Assembly (NCBI GenBank): GCA_009846005.1
Contig: VXYL01000007.1
Coordinates: 1-64,000 of the forward strand
Length of the DNA: 64,000 nucleotides
Reading direction: 5' to 3'
DNA from: Gammaproteobacteria bacterium
GTDB taxonomy: Bacteria; Pseudomonadota; Gammaproteobacteria; Pseudomonadales; Azotimanducaceae
The notes under the pieces are model-generated. The model had not been told where the DNA came from, searched no databases, and saw only the letters and a list, made by a program, of their open reading frames with translations. Positions within the stretch are counted from its first letter, which is position 1. Every line of letters begins with the position of its first letter. Shown one piece after another: positions 15,591 through 25,495 of the stretch. The position numbers and the translations under genes were made by a program.

Positions 15591-16664
15591 ATGACAAGGC
15601 CAACGTCCACGGGGCACTTTCTCGCCAAGCCCATACGGAGCGGCGCATCGCCCGGGTTGATCGCGGCGATCGTCGACCGCCGGGGTGTTCGGGCGATCGC
15701 TGCGGCAGGCGTGCGCAAGGCGGGACATTCGCAGCCGCTCCTGACCACGGACTCAGTACATATCGGTTCGAACACCAAGGCCATGACGGCAACCCTGTTG
15801 GCCGTCCTGGTCCGCGACGGGGTGTTTGCGGACGGCTGGAACACGGCCATCGCCGACGTCTTCCCGGAGGCTCGCGAGGACATCCTCCCGGAGTACCGCG
15901 AGGTGACGCTATGGCAGCTTGTCACCATGACCGGCGGCGTCAAGTGCGACGCGGCCGATTGGCATGCACATGGAGACGCCGACCCACTCAAGAGTCGCTA
16001 CAGGATCCTGCGCGACAACCTCGCTGATCCGCCTGCCGCACCGGCCGGCGACTACGTCTATTCGAACCTGGCCTATGTCGTTGCAGGCGCAATCGCGGAG
16101 AGGGTCACCGGCAAGACCTGGGAAACGTTGATGCAGGACCGGCTCTTCGAGCCGCTCGGCATGGCAAGCGCCGGCTTCGGGCCTCCGGGCACGCCGGGTG
16201 AGGTCGACCAGCCCTGGGGGCACCAACGCGATCCGCAATGTCAGGACTGGGTACCCAATCAGCTCGACAATCCAGCCGTGCTCGGCCCGGCGGGTACCGT
16301 GCATGTCGCGATCGACGACTGGGCGAAGTTCATGTCCCTGTGGCTGGCCGAGGGACCGCCGGCCATCCTTGACCGCGAAGTGCTGGACCGGTTGATTGCG
16401 CCGGTGTCCGGGCGCTATGCAGCTGGCTGGCGCGTCGCGACGCGGTTCTGGGCGAAAGGCGAGGCAATCACGCACGGCGGATCCAACACTTCCTGGTTCG
16501 CGCTGCTGTGGATCGCTCCGAGAATCGGCCATGCCTACGTCGTGGCGTCAAACTCGGCCGAAGCGGATGACCGTCGCACCTTTCGTCTGCTTGACGGCAT
16601 CGTCTCGAAACTGATTCGGGCCACAGGCCGACCGGGCCGGCTCGCCCGTCTGTTCGACCAGTAG
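15591..16664 (+). CDS. Serine hydrolase, beta-lactamase/PBP class C-like
   Basis: A roughly 357-residue serine hydrolase. The catalytic motifs are all present: S60-N-T-K63 (HIGSNTKAMTA), Y158-S-N160 (DYVYSNLAYVVAG) and a late H-G-G (AITHGGSN). These fit class C beta-lactamase-like esterases and peptidases. The start is uncertain: MTRPTSTGHF at 15591 is preferred, others lie upstream. No clear signal peptide. Stand-alone gene; the stop TAG belongs to the following hairpin repeat. Substrate unknown. Confidence 0.82.
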   Translation: MTRPTSTGHFLAKPIRSGASPGLIAAIVDRRGVRAIAAAGVRKAGHSQPLLTTDSVHIGSNTKAMTATLLAVLVRDGVFADGWNTAIADVFPEAREDILPEYREVTLWQLVTMTGGVKCDAADWHAHGDADPLKSRYRILRDNLADPPAAPAGDYVYSNLAYVVAGAIAERVTGKTWETLMQDRLFEPLGMASAGFGPPGTPGEVDQPWGHQRDPQCQDWVPNQLDNPAVLGPAGTVHVAIDDWAKFMSLWLAEGPPAILDREVLDRLIAPVSGRYAAGWRVATRFWAKGEAITHGGSNTSWFALLWIAPRIGHAYVVASNSAEADDRRTFRLLDGIVSKLIRATGRPGRLARLFDQ

Positions 16665-16719
16665 GGGACGCCCTTGTGGCGTCCCGAACCACGGGACGGG
16701 ACAAGCCCGTCCCCTACGG
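16661..16719. repeat. Intergenic hairpin repeat pair (locus 5)
   Basis: Forward unit 16661-16685 with stem GGGACGCC/GGCGTCCC and loop CTTGT: both arms have changed together relative to the common form. Inverted unit 16693-16719 is the common form. TAG at 16662-16664 is the stop of the serine hydrolase gene. Confidence 0.85.
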
Positions 16720-16766
16720 TCCCGTTGTTCCTCGCACGTTCGCGACCCGGCCCCGGGGCGGTGCGA

Positions 16767-17651
16767 TCAAGCGAAAGGGTCCGTTCCGGCCCGCATCATC
16801 TGACCGACGCGGCTGTAGTCGGGTTGGTGCGGATTCTCGTAGGGATACAACGCTTTGCCGACAACGCGCTCGAGTTCCGGGTATTTCTGCAGCAATTGCG
16901 GCGAGGTGGTCTCGTAGTTGTGCTGGACGCGCATGTAGGCGCGCATGTAGTTCTGCACCAACGTCACGCGTAGCCCCGGGTTCTTTCTACCAGCCGACGC
17001 GTGCCACGTCGCGCCGTTCCAGATCGCAAGTGACCCCGCCTTGGCGATCAACGGGACGAACTTGAAAGGCGTGTCCTTGAGATTCGCTTCGTGGGGCAAC
17101 GTGGCCCGACCGTAGTGATGGCTGCCGGGCACGAACAGGGTGGGGCCGTCGTCCTGGCTGCCGTAGTCCGTGCACAACCACGACGCGTTGCACATGTGGG
17201 CGATCTGACCCGCGCCGGGCGGAATCCCGTGGGAGTCGCTGTGCAGGCTGAGGCCGGTCGCGCCTTCGCCCTTGATGATCCACGTCTGACCGGAGAACAC
17301 CGCGCTTTGGCCGAGCAACCACCGCACCAGCGCGAGTACCACCGGGTTGATCGCCGCCTCGACGAAGACCTCGTCCTCCTCGAGCAGGTGCCAGCCCTTG
17401 CTGGTCTGGCGCGCCTCCACCGACGCCGTGCGGTAGTCGCCGATCTCGATGCCGTTGCGCTTCTCGCAGGTGCGGATGATGGCGGTGCGCAGCCGGTCGA
17501 CGAAGCCTTCCTTGGATTGCATCTTCTCCGTCGGCACCACGGTCATCCCGTAGGCTTCGAGTTCGACGACATGCTCGTGCAGATCGTACTTGTCGATCTC
17601 GGCCATGAGATTGTCGACGTTCGGATACGCTTCGTAGCTGGCCAGACTCAT
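16767..17651 (-). CDS. Phytanoyl-CoA dioxygenase (PhyH) family protein
   Basis: A 294-residue PhyH dioxygenase. Iron ligands H137-S-D139 (LHSDSHGIPPG) and H217 (GATWHASAG), with the 2-oxoglutarate-type arginine in PGLRVTLVQNYMRAYMRVQ. It also has TLFVPGSHHYGR, the family's pre-distal loop. The ATG at 17651 gives MSLASYEAYPNVDNL. Convergent with the serine hydrolase and divergent from surE; monocistronic as far as visible. Substrate unknown. Confidence 0.85.
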   Translation of the reverse strand: MSLASYEAYPNVDNLMAEIDKYDLHEHVVELEAYGMTVVPTEKMQSKEGFVDRLRTAIIRTCEKRNGIEIGDYRTASVEARQTSKGWHLLEEDEVFVEAAINPVVLALVRWLLGQSAVFSGQTWIIKGEGATGLSLHSDSHGIPPGAGQIAHMCNASWLCTDYGSQDDGPTLFVPGSHHYGRATLPHEANLKDTPFKFVPLIAKAGSLAIWNGATWHASAGRKNPGLRVTLVQNYMRAYMRVQHNYETTSPQLLQKYPELERVVGKALYPYENPHQPDYSRVGQMMRAGTDPFA

Positions 17652-17762
17652 CTGTTTTCCCCGTCACCCCATTGGCCGGTCGGTAAGGTTGCGCGAAAAT
17701 GTGGTTCATTGCCAGAGGCCGCTGTCCGGTTCGGGTGGTGCACGTCCCGTAAGGCACGGTCA

Positions 17763-17780
17763 CGCGCCCGACAGGGCGCG
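17763..17780. promoter_or_regulatory. GC-rich inverted repeat between divergent genes
   Basis: CGCGCCC-GACA-GGGCGCG, a perfect 7-bp stem in the 205-base gap between PhyH and surE. It lacks a T-tract on either side. Role unknown: operator or short structured leader. A TATACT box (17821-17826) downstream could serve surE. Confidence 0.3.
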
Positions 17781-17856
17781 CCGTTGCTGTATCGAACGAT
17801 GCACGATGCCACTCTCGTCCTATACTGGTTCGCTTGTGTCGACGACGAGGCCGCAC

Positions 17857-18690
17857 GTGCGCATTCTGGTTACCAACGACGACGGGATCGATGCCCCCGG
17901 GATTCAAGAACTCGCTCGACAGATCGAAGACGCCGGTCATGAGGTCGTGGTGGTGGCACCTGACCACAATGCCTCCGGGACGGGCGCTTCATTGGGCGGC
18001 CTAAGTCCGGGCAATCCGGTGCTGGTCTCGAAGAGGCGCATCGATGGGTTAAGAGGCGAGGGGTACGCCTTGTCCGGTCCGCCGGCATTGTGCGTAATGG
18101 CGGGGAACCTTAAAGCGTTCGGCCCTCCGCCGGACGCGGTCGTGTCGGGCATCAATGCAGGGCTCAACACGGGCCGGTCGGCCTTGCACAGCGGCACCGT
18201 GGGCGGCGCGCTGGCCGGTCAGAACTTCGGCTATCGATCCATGGCCGTCAGCCTCGACAAGGACCGGGAGACGGACCGTTGGCATTGGGAAACCGCCGCC
18301 GAGATTGCCGTGACGTTGCTCCCGCATGTGCTCGAAGGCCCGTCGAGGCTCGCGCTCGGCCTGAATGTCCCGGGGGTGCCGCGCGAGCAGGTCCGCGGCA
18401 TCCGCTGGACTCGCCTAGCCACCTTCGGTTCCGTCCGTGCCGCGCTCGCGAATGCCGAGGAGGATCGGCTCCACTTCGAGTTGCAGCGAACCGGGTACGT
18501 GCCGGAAGAAGGCACCGATCTCGCGGCGGTGCGGGCGGGCTACGCGGCCATCACTTCGCTGCAGGGCGCGGTGGAGGTCTGGGGCTCGGAGGGGCAGGTG
18601 GGTGATCCTTTCGACCCGAGACAAGGATTGCCGGGCGCTTCCGCCGGCGACGAACTGCGCCCTGCCCAAGCCGTGTTCGACGGGCGGTAG
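17857..18690 (+). CDS. surE: 5'/3'-nucleotidase SurE
   Basis: A 277-residue SurE-type metal-dependent survival nucleotidase (NMP phosphatase). It starts RILVTNDDGIDAPGI, the metal-binding DD motif. Then come VVVVAPDHNASGTGASL, YALSGPPALCV, DAVVSGINAGLNTGRSALHSGTVGGALAG and GLNVPGVP, which cover the active-site loop (S/G-rich, N). GTG at 17857 is preferred because GAGG lies six bases upstream and it aligns with the family N-terminus. Unlike many proteobacteria the gene is not next to pcm, nlpD or rpoS. Confidence 0.93.
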   Translation: MRILVTNDDGIDAPGIQELARQIEDAGHEVVVVAPDHNASGTGASLGGLSPGNPVLVSKRRIDGLRGEGYALSGPPALCVMAGNLKAFGPPPDAVVSGINAGLNTGRSALHSGTVGGALAGQNFGYRSMAVSLDKDRETDRWHWETAAEIAVTLLPHVLEGPSRLALGLNVPGVPREQVRGIRWTRLATFGSVRAALANAEEDRLHFELQRTGYVPEEGTDLAAVRAGYAAITSLQGAVEVWGSEGQVGDPFDPRQGLPGASAGDELRPAQAVFDGR

Positions 18691-18732
18691 GCGCGGTTTG
18701 ACATACTATCCACAGTCCACGGGGGAGATTCC

Positions 18733-19713
18733 ATGTTGCGCGTCGCCATGCTGAGTCGCTGGCACGTCCACGCCAACCAGTACGCCGGCGAGACCCGCGC
18801 TAATCCGGATGCCGAGGTGGTCGCGGTCTGGGACGAGGACGGGCAACGCGGGGCAGCCTGGGCGGAAGAGCTGGGCGTTCCGTTTGCGGCGGACCTCGGC
18901 GTGTTGCTTGCAAGCGACATCGACGCGGTCTGTGTCGTAACCCCCACGAATCTGCATCGCGACGTGATGGTCCGTGCCGCCAACGCGGGCAAGCACATCT
19001 TCACCGAGAAGGTGCTGGCGACGACGGTGGCCGACTGCGAAGCCATCGCAGACGCCGTCCGGGCCAGCGGCGTCACGTTCTGCATCTCGTTTCCGCGCCG
19101 GACGATCCCCCAGATCCTCTATGCCAAGCAGGCGATGGACGAAGGATTGTTCGGCCAAGTGACAGCGCTCCGGATCCGCATCGCCCACGACGGCGCGGTG
19201 CGCGACTGGCTGCCGGCCCACTTCTACGACGCGCAAGCCTGCGGCGGCGGCGCGATGATGGACTTGGGCGCCCACGGCATGTATCTGAGCCGCTGGCTGC
19301 TGGGTCCGCCGAAACGGATCGTTTCGGTGTTCAATACCGTCACGGGTCGGGCCGTGGACGACAACACCGTGTCGGTGATCGAGTTCGAAAACGGGGCTAT
19401 TGCGGTCAACGAAACCTCGTTCACCGGATTCGGCGGCTGCTATTCCCTGGAGATCGACGGCACGGAAGGCGGCTACCGCATGCTCTCGCCCGGCGAGGGC
19501 GTGCAGATCCGGTCCAAACATCTCGGCGGTAGCGGCTGGCGGCAACCCGAGAAGCTACCCGAAGCCCGCGCCAAGCCCATCGACCAGTGGATCGCGGGCT
19601 GCGTCCACGGCACGCCCATCGAGTTCGGCTTGGAGGACGCCATCCAGCTCACAGAGCTCATGGAGGCCGCCTACGTGGCGGACGGCGAAAACCGGAGCGT
19701 GAACTTTGGCTGA
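18733..19713 (+). CDS. Gfo/Idh/MocA-family oxidoreductase
   Basis: A 326-residue NAD(P)-dependent dehydrogenase of the inositol/glucose-fructose type. Rossmann half with VAMLSRWHVHANQYAGE (the usual GxGxxG is degenerate), IDAVCVVTPTNLHRDVMVRAANAGKHIFTEK (family E-K-P-like motif as TEK). C-terminal half with GGGAMMDLGAHGMYLSRWLLG. GGGGGAG precedes the ATG. It overlaps the following PhyH gene by eight bases, and a nucleotidyltransferase gene follows, forming a three-gene operon. Probable sugar or cyclitol substrate, not determinable. Confidence 0.88.
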   Translation: MLRVAMLSRWHVHANQYAGETRANPDAEVVAVWDEDGQRGAAWAEELGVPFAADLGVLLASDIDAVCVVTPTNLHRDVMVRAANAGKHIFTEKVLATTVADCEAIADAVRASGVTFCISFPRRTIPQILYAKQAMDEGLFGQVTALRIRIAHDGAVRDWLPAHFYDAQACGGGAMMDLGAHGMYLSRWLLGPPKRIVSVFNTVTGRAVDDNTVSVIEFENGAIAVNETSFTGFGGCYSLEIDGTEGGYRMLSPGEGVQIRSKHLGGSGWRQPEKLPEARAKPIDQWIAGCVHGTPIEFGLEDAIQLTELMEAAYVADGENRSVNFG

Positions 19714-20572
19714 CGGCGTTGTTCGCGTCTTGCCGGATGAAACGGAACGCGCTGTCCTGGCGATCGAGGAAGATGGCTGCGTCATCCTGAAAGGTGCGAT
19801 CCCGACCCAACCGTTGGCCGCCCTGCGCCGTCGCATGGACCGGGATACCCACGACCTGCTGCGATTCTGCGAGACCATCGGCGGCAATCCCCGCCAGGCC
19901 GGCCACCTTCAGCAGGGGCCGCCGCCGTTCGCCGACTACGTGTTTCCGGAAGTCGCCATGAACCCGGCCGTGAATGCGGTGGCGCGCGCCGTCTACGGCG
20001 AACGTCCCCGGCTGACGTTCTACAACGGCAACACCAACTGTCCGGGCAGCGTGCGCCAGCACCTGCATATGGACGGGCGCCATTCGACGAAACCGGATGA
20101 ACCGGTGGCCCCGACCACGGGCATGGTCGTCAACGTTCCACCGGGTCCGGCGGACGAGAGCAACGGGGCCATCGAGCTTTGGCCCGGAAGCCATCGAGTC
20201 GGCGTCTACGAAAACCACAATGGCGTACCGTCGCGCATGGAAGAGCAGCGCCGCGCCGTTCGGGTGCCGGTCAACCCTCATACGGAACCCGGCGATGTCC
20301 TGCTCCGCGACGTGCGCGTCTGGCACCGGGGTGTTCCGAATCCTTCCGACCGCCCACGCCACATGATCGCGCTCATCCTGTCGAAACCGTCGGGCGAGTC
20401 GCGCTACCGGCTGAAGTTCGGCAAGGGCTGCGAAGAGGCATTGGAGGGGCGCGACGCGGATGCCAACGCCGAGTACGTCGACGGGCCCATCGACTACCTG
20501 TTCGACCCGTCGCGGCGCATATTCCTCGGTCGGTTCCGCGCTCGCCTCGCCCGAGAACGGGAGGCAGCCTGA
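19706..20572 (+). CDS. Phytanoyl-CoA dioxygenase (PhyH) family protein
   Basis: A 288-residue PhyH member. Ligands H121-M-D123 (RQHLHMDGRH), distal His in RVWHRGVPN, and arginine in DRPRHMIALIL. ELWPGSHRVGVYE is the conserved loop. Proposed TTG start overlaps the stop of the Gfo/Idh/MocA gene; a later ATG cannot be excluded. Two bases separate its stop from the nucleotidyltransferase ATG. The dehydrogenase-dioxygenase pairing suggests sequential oxidation of one substrate. Confidence 0.85.
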   Translation: MADGVVRVLPDETERAVLAIEEDGCVILKGAIPTQPLAALRRRMDRDTHDLLRFCETIGGNPRQAGHLQQGPPPFADYVFPEVAMNPAVNAVARAVYGERPRLTFYNGNTNCPGSVRQHLHMDGRHSTKPDEPVAPTTGMVVNVPPGPADESNGAIELWPGSHRVGVYENHNGVPSRMEEQRRAVRVPVNPHTEPGDVLLRDVRVWHRGVPNPSDRPRHMIALILSKPSGESRYRLKFGKGCEEALEGRDADANAEYVDGPIDYLFDPSRRIFLGRFRARLAREREAA

Positions 20573-20574
20573 CC

Positions 20575-21495
20575 ATGCCGTCCGTCGCCCGCCAGCGCTT
20601 CGAGGCCGCCCTCGATTCCCTCGTCGAGGAGATCCGGGAAGACAATCACATCCTGGCCGCAATCCTGTGCGGCAGCCTTTCCCACGACGAGGTCTGGGAC
20701 AAGTCGGACATCGACCTGGTGCTGGTCTGCACCGATGACAAGAAGACCAAGACCCACGACGTCGCGCTCGTTGCGGACGACATCAACATCCATACCACGG
20801 TGCAACCACGGGCCGAGTTCCGTCAGCGTCTGGAGTCGTCGGTGCGCAACCTGTTCGGCCATTCGGTGTTCGCCAAGGCCCGGCTCATCTACAGCCGCGA
20901 CCCGTCCATCGACGCGATCTTCGCCGAGCTCGGCAAGGTGGGTGCCCGGGACAGCCAGGTCCAAGCCATGCACGCCGCCCAGCACGCCCTAGCTTCGCTC
21001 TACAAGGCGCGCAAGTGGTACGAGATCAAGGACGACGACGCCTACACCGCGTTGTGGATCCTGACGACGGCACGGTCGCTAGCCGAAGTCGAGGTGGGTC
21101 TCCACGGCGAAATCGTGGATCGCGAGGCCCTAGTCGACGCGCTTCGATTGAACCCCGGCCTGTTCAAGTTGATCTACTCCGATCTGTTGGAACGCGAAGT
21201 CAGCCGGGAAGCACTCACCTTGGCGCTCGACGCCATCGACGCCTATCTCGAGCCCCGCGCCGAAGACCTGTTCGCGCCCGTGCTCGAGTATTTGGACGAG
21301 GCGGGCGGCGACCCGCGCGCCGCACGGGACATCGCGCACTACTTCCGGCGCAACTACGACATGGAGCACATCATCATCGCCTGCGAGTGGCTGTCCGACA
21401 TCGGCGTCATCGAGAAGGCGTCCACACCCGTCAAGCTGACCACCCGCAGCCAGATCGACGTGGAGGAATTGGCGTTCTTCCGCGTGAAGTGGTGA
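20575..21495 (+). CDS. Nucleotidyltransferase-fold domain protein
   Basis: A 306-residue protein with a Pol-beta-type nucleotidyltransferase signature at residues 30-53: AAILCGSLSHDEVWDKSDIDLVLV, giving the G-S and D-x-D metal ligands. The rest is helical (SLYKARKWYEIKDDDAYTALWIL) with a C-terminal segment MEHIIIACEWLSDIGVIEKASTPVKLT that looks like a winged helix. Third gene of the Gfo/Idh/MocA-PhyH operon. It may adenylylate a small molecule or a protein; the partner is unknown. Confidence 0.75.
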   Translation: MPSVARQRFEAALDSLVEEIREDNHILAAILCGSLSHDEVWDKSDIDLVLVCTDDKKTKTHDVALVADDINIHTTVQPRAEFRQRLESSVRNLFGHSVFAKARLIYSRDPSIDAIFAELGKVGARDSQVQAMHAAQHALASLYKARKWYEIKDDDAYTALWILTTARSLAEVEVGLHGEIVDREALVDALRLNPGLFKLIYSDLLEREVSREALTLALDAIDAYLEPRAEDLFAPVLEYLDEAGGDPRAARDIAHYFRRNYDMEHIIIACEWLSDIGVIEKASTPVKLTTRSQIDVEELAFFRVKW

Positions 21496-21613
21496 TACGG
21501 CTTTAGGCCGTCCGCTAGTTCGGCCTCGTGTTTCCGACGATAGCCACGATGGGGTACACCTCGGCAAGCCGATGCCCGACCGGGGTCGTGGCTTCGCTCG
21601 ATGGACTGTTGCT

Positions 21614-22054
21614 TTAGCCACGTGCAGGTTCGATTCGGAAACGACCGCGATGGCCGATCCGGTAGGTTTCGAAGTCGTCGTGGTCGATGGTGAACACCGT
21701 CGACAATTGGTCCTTCTCGGCGACGTGGACGAGGGTCGCATCCGCGAAATCCATCGGTCGGTCCGCGTACCGGCCCATCAGCCTCTCGAGATCCGGCAAA
21801 TCCTCGTCGGTGATGGGACGCACCGTGAGGGCACCCGTGCGAACTAGCCGCCATGCTTCGACTACCTCGGCCGGATGGTCCAGCAGATGAAACAGTTCGG
21901 TGAGAACAGCAGCCGTCGTTGCCAGCGGTAGACGCAGTTTTCCGAACGCCGCAACGCATTGGTCATGCCAGCGGTCGTCGCGATCCAGCATGGCGAGTAG
22001 TGCCCCGGTATCCGCAAGCCCGTAGGCGGTCGGCTGGTCCGATGAGGTGCTCAA
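21614..22054 (-). CDS. VapC-like PIN-domain toxin
   Basis: A 146-residue PIN-domain RNase. Acidic residues of the active site are visible: LADTGALLAMLD (first Asp), VLTELFHLL (Glu), PMDFADATLVH (Asp) and FTIDHDDFETY (last Asp). TTG start overlaps the antitoxin stop (TTGA), typical coupling for vapBC pairs. Expected target is tRNA or rRNA cleavage. All catalytic acids are present, so it is probably active. Confidence 0.85.
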   Translation of the reverse strand: MSTSSDQPTAYGLADTGALLAMLDRDDRWHDQCVAAFGKLRLPLATTAAVLTELFHLLDHPAEVVEAWRLVRTGALTVRPITDEDLPDLERLMGRYADRPMDFADATLVHVAEKDQLSTVFTIDHDDFETYRIGHRGRFRIEPARG

Positions 22055-22350
22055 CGCGCGTGTTGTGCCGAACGTCGCTTGCCCTCGAGCACTTCACGTA
22101 CGCGTGTTCTTGCTTGTTCAGCCCGATGCCGGTCGCCGCCGCGTATGCTGCCCGCGCACTCGAGCGCCGCAGTGCGCAGGGCGTCTTGGCGCGCCGAGTC
22201 GAAATCGGTCCGGGTGTTGTCGCGTAGCCAGTCGGTCACGATCTGGTCGAGCAGTCCCGCCATACTTGCATTGTGCGCCAACGCTGCCACTTCGAGCGCG
22301 TACTTGAGATCCGGTCGAAGGCGCCAGCTATAGACTTCGGTCTTGTTCAT
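22051..22350 (-). CDS. Antitoxin of the PIN-toxin pair (ribbon-helix-helix type)
   Basis: A 99-residue protein beginning MNKTEVYSWRLRPDLKYALEVAALAHNAS, consistent with a short strand and two helices of an RHH DNA-binding domain. A charged C-terminal tail (ARTRVREVLEGKRRSAQHAR) probably wraps the toxin. ATG at complement(22348..22350) is chosen over an upstream in-frame ATG because the DNA-binding domain starts there. An inverted repeat overlaps the start codon. Confidence 0.75.
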   Translation of the reverse strand: MNKTEVYSWRLRPDLKYALEVAALAHNASMAGLLDQIVTDWLRDNTRTDFDSARQDALRTAALECAGSIRGGDRHRAEQARTRVREVLEGKRRSAQHAR

Positions 22351-22368
22351 GCACTGCAACGTAGTGCA
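22350..22368. promoter_or_regulatory. Inverted repeat at the antitoxin start, predicted operator
   Basis: TGCACT (22350-22355) and AGTGCA (22363-22368) are exact complements around a 7-base spacer, immediately at the antitoxin ATG. RHH antitoxins usually autorepress through such sites. Confidence 0.5.
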
Positions 22369-22558
22369 CCGGTGTCGCGATTGCAAGTCCTACTGGCGGT
22401 TGCCGGGCGAGCGCGTCGAGTTCTTTCGGGTGAAGTACGCGAACCCTCCGGCGTCGAGGCGTCGTCGCCAAGCTACAAGGACGTTGTTCGTGGAAGAGAC
22501 CCGACCAATTGCTTACGATGAACCCGACTCCGCGTGAAGCAGCGACCGACCAGAGACC

Positions 22559-25495
22559 ATGCCCGAGCCGAAACAAGCCCGTCGCGCTGCCGCGAAACCG
22601 ACAGTCGTATTGCGCACGCCGAAGCGTCCGGCCATCCGCACGACCATCGACGTGCAGGGCGCACGAGTCCACAACCTGAAGAACATCTCGGTTGAACTGC
22701 CCCGGGATCAACTCACCGTGGTCACCGGCCTGTCCGGCTCCGGCAAGTCCTCGCTGGCTTTCGACACCATCTACGCCGAAGGCCAACGGCGCTACATGGA
22801 GTCGCTCTCGACGTACGCCAAGCGCTTTATCGCCCAGGTCGAAAAGCCGGACGTCGACTTCGTCTACGGCCTGTCGCCGGTGGTGTCCATCGAGCAGAAG
22901 ACCATTGCCCGCAACCCGCGCTCGACCGTTGGGACGCTTACCGACGTATCGAGCTACCTGAACCTGCTGTTTGCCACCATCGGCGAGGCACACTGCCCGT
23001 ACACCGGCGAACCGACCCCGGTGAAGACGGCTTCGCAGATCCTCGAGTCGATTCTGGCGTTGCCGGAGAACGCCGAAGTCGAGTTGCGGGCACCGATCTT
23101 CCAGGTGTACGGCGAGGATCCCGAATTCATCTTCAACGAGGTGCGAAAGCTAGGCTGCCGCTACGTGGAGGTCGACGACGAACGCATCGATCTCACGGAG
23201 ACCGTCCCCGAGGCGTTGCCTGGCGACCCGCAGTTGACCGCCGTGGTCGACCGCCTGGTCTTGGTGCCGGGCGTCGAAAAACAACTGAAGGCCGCCATCG
23301 AACACGCCTTGCGCGTGGGGGACAGCCTGATGACTGCGGCGGTCGTCGGGGGAACGAAGAAGACGGTGGCGCGCGAGTTCGCGAAGATGTTCGGCAGTCC
23401 TACCCATGCCCTCGTCTACGGCGACGTCATCCCGGACTTCTTCATGTTCAACAATCCGGAGAGCGCCTGTCGCACGTGCGGTGGCATCGGCACGGACAAA
23501 CGCACCCACCCGGAGCTACTCATTACGAATCCCGAACGCAGCATCCGCGACGGCTGCTTCCTGCGCGACGCCTTCAACTACCGGCCGGACAACCACCGCG
23601 GCTACACGATCTACTCCTTGGGCGAGAAGTACGGGTTCGATCTCGACACCCCGTGGCAGGACTTGGGCGAGGAGGCTAGGGACATCATTCTCTACGGCAC
23701 CCGCGGCGAGCCCCTGCAGCTTCAGATACCGCCGGATGCCAAGACGCGCAAGGAGGGCTGGCTGCGTCGCCCCTGGCCGTTCCCGGGCATCGCCGGGGGC
23801 ATCGAGCGCAACTACCGATGGTACCGGCAGCGCGACGTCGCGAACTCCGGCATGGAGGCTTGGCTCGACCGCGTGATGGTCGAGCATGTCTGTCCGGACT
23901 GCCACGGTTCCCGTCTGCGCGCCACGAGACTTTTGTTCCAGATCGCCGGGCGCAACATCGACGAGTTGGGCGGGATGAACTTCGACGAACTGCGGCCCTT
24001 TCTGGACACCATCGAACCCACCGGGCCACGGGCGGAGGCGGGTCGGCAGATCGTCCGCGAGATCGCGCGGCGCATCGACCTGCTGCTCGGCATCGGCCTC
24101 GACTACCTGAACTTCAACCGCGCTTCGGGAACGCTCTCCGGTGGCGAAGCCCAGCGCATCCGGCTGTCGACCCAGATCGGCTCCGGGTTGATGGGGATGC
24201 TCTACGTGCTCGACGAGCCCTCCATCGGGCTGCACCCGAAGGACAACGTCAAGATGATCGACACGCTGCGTTCGCTTAGGGATCTCGGCAACACGGTGAT
24301 CGTCGTCGAGCACGACGAGGACACCATCCGCGCCGCCGACCACGTGCTGGAACTCGGGCCCGGACCCGGAATCCACGGTGGCGAAGTCGTGGTCGCGGGC
24401 ACGCTCGACGAGATTCTCCGGTCTCCGGAGTCCCCCACGGGCCAGTACCTGTCGGGCGAGCGACGGATCGAGACACCGTCGGAGCGGCGAGAGGTCAACG
24501 GCAAGTCGTTGCTCATCCGGGGTGCCCGCCAGAACAACCTCAAGCGCGTCGACGTGGAGATTCCGCTGGGCCAGTTCATCTGCGTCAGCGGCGCGTCGGG
24601 ATCCGGCAAGTCCACGCTGATCAACGAGATCCTCTACAAGGAACTGTGGAAGCGGCTGGTGGACTCGCGTTCGCTTTCAGGTGCCCACGACGCGCTGGAA
24701 GGGGTCGACCACCTGACCCGGGTGTTCAACATCGACCAATCGCCCATCGGTCGCAACAGCCGTTCGAACCCTTCCACGTATGTCGGCTTCTACGACCAGA
24801 TCCGCAACCTATTCGCCAATACGCCGATTGCGAAAGAGCGCGGTTACAAGCCGGGACGTTTCAGCTTCAACGTCAAGGGCGGCCGCTGCGAGGAGTGCCA
24901 GGGGGAGGGCGTGATCGCGACGAAGCTCTATTTCATGCCCGATGTGGAGGTGGTCTGCGGCGCATGCAAGGGTCAGCGCTTCAATCCCGAGACCCTGGAG
25001 GTCACCCACAACGGCAAAACCATCGCCGACGTGCTCGACATGTCGATCGAGGAAGGCGTCGGCTTCTTCGAGGATCGCCCGGGGATCGGCCGCAAGGTCA
25101 AGGTGCTGGACGATCTCGGCCTCGGGTACCTGACCCTCGGGCAGTCGGCGACGACGCTCTCGGGTGGCGAGGCCCAGCGGATCAAGCTGGCGACGGAGCT
25201 ATCGAAACTCCAGCGTCGCGGCCATGTCCTCTACATCCTGGACGAGCCGACAACCGGACTCCATCTAGCCGATATCTCGAAGCTCCTCGACTGCCTGCAC
25301 CGGTTGGTGGATGCCGGCCACACGGTGCTCGTGATCGAACACCACCTGGACGTGATCAAGACTGCGGACCACGTCATCGACTTGGGACCGGAGGGCGGGC
25401 GCGGTGGCGGCGAGGTCGTTGCCGTGGGCACGCCGGAGGCCATCGCGGCATGCCCCGAGTCGCACACGGGTCGGTATTTGCGGGCGCACTTGTAG
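22559..25495 (+). CDS. uvrA: Excinuclease ABC subunit A
   Basis: A 978-residue UvrA, the damage-recognition ATPase of nucleotide excision repair. Walker [15 protein letters not shown] and [13 protein letters not shown]; signature [19 protein letters not shown] and [17 protein letters not shown]. Zinc modules: CRTCGGIG with CPDCHG, and CEECQGEG with CGACKGQ. The length is slightly above the common ~940, due to an N-terminal tail of about 30 basic residues ([15 protein letters not shown]). No LexA-like box (CTGT-N8-ACAG) was seen upstream. The stop TAG lies in the next hairpin repeat. Confidence 0.97.
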   Translation: MPEPKQARRAAAKPTVVLRTPKRPAIRTTIDVQGARVHNLKNISVELPRDQLTVVTGLSGSGKSSLAFDTIYAEGQRRYMESLSTYAKRFIAQVEKPDVDFVYGLSPVVSIEQKTIARNPRSTVGTLTDVSSYLNLLFATIGEAHCPYTGEPTPVKTASQILESILALPENAEVELRAPIFQVYGEDPEFIFNEVRKLGCRYVEVDDERIDLTETVPEALPGDPQLTAVVDRLVLVPGVEKQLKAAIEHALRVGDSLMTAAVVGGTKKTVAREFAKMFGSPTHALVYGDVIPDFFMFNNPESACRTCGGIGTDKRTHPELLITNPERSIRDGCFLRDAFNYRPDNHRGYTIYSLGEKYGFDLDTPWQDLGEEARDIILYGTRGEPLQLQIPPDAKTRKEGWLRRPWPFPGIAGGIERNYRWYRQRDVANSGMEAWLDRVMVEHVCPDCHGSRLRATRLLFQIAGRNIDELGGMNFDELRPFLDTIEPTGPRAEAGRQIVREIARRIDLLLGIGLDYLNFNRASGTLSGGEAQRIRLSTQIGSGLMGMLYVLDEPSIGLHPKDNVKMIDTLRSLRDLGNTVIVVEHDEDTIRAADHVLELGPGPGIHGGEVVVAGTLDEILRSPESPTGQYLSGERRIETPSERREVNGKSLLIRGARQNNLKRVDVEIPLGQFICVSGASGSGKSTLINEILYKELWKRLVDSRSLSGAHDALEGVDHLTRVFNIDQSPIGRNSRSNPSTYVGFYDQIRNLFANTPIAKERGYKPGRFSFNVKGGRCEECQGEGVIATKLYFMPDVEVVCGACKGQRFNPETLEVTHNGKTIADVLDMSIEEGVGFFEDRPGIGRKVKVLDDLGLGYLTLGQSATTLSGGEAQRIKLATELSKLQRRGHVLYILDEPTTGLHLADISKLLDCLHRLVDAGHTVLVIEHHLDVIKTADHVIDLGPEGGRGGGEVVAVGTPEAIAACPESHTGRYLRAHL

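Noticed and set aside
22387-22558. LexA box upstream of uvrA
   Set aside because: No CTGT-N8-ACAG or similar palindrome was found in this gap.
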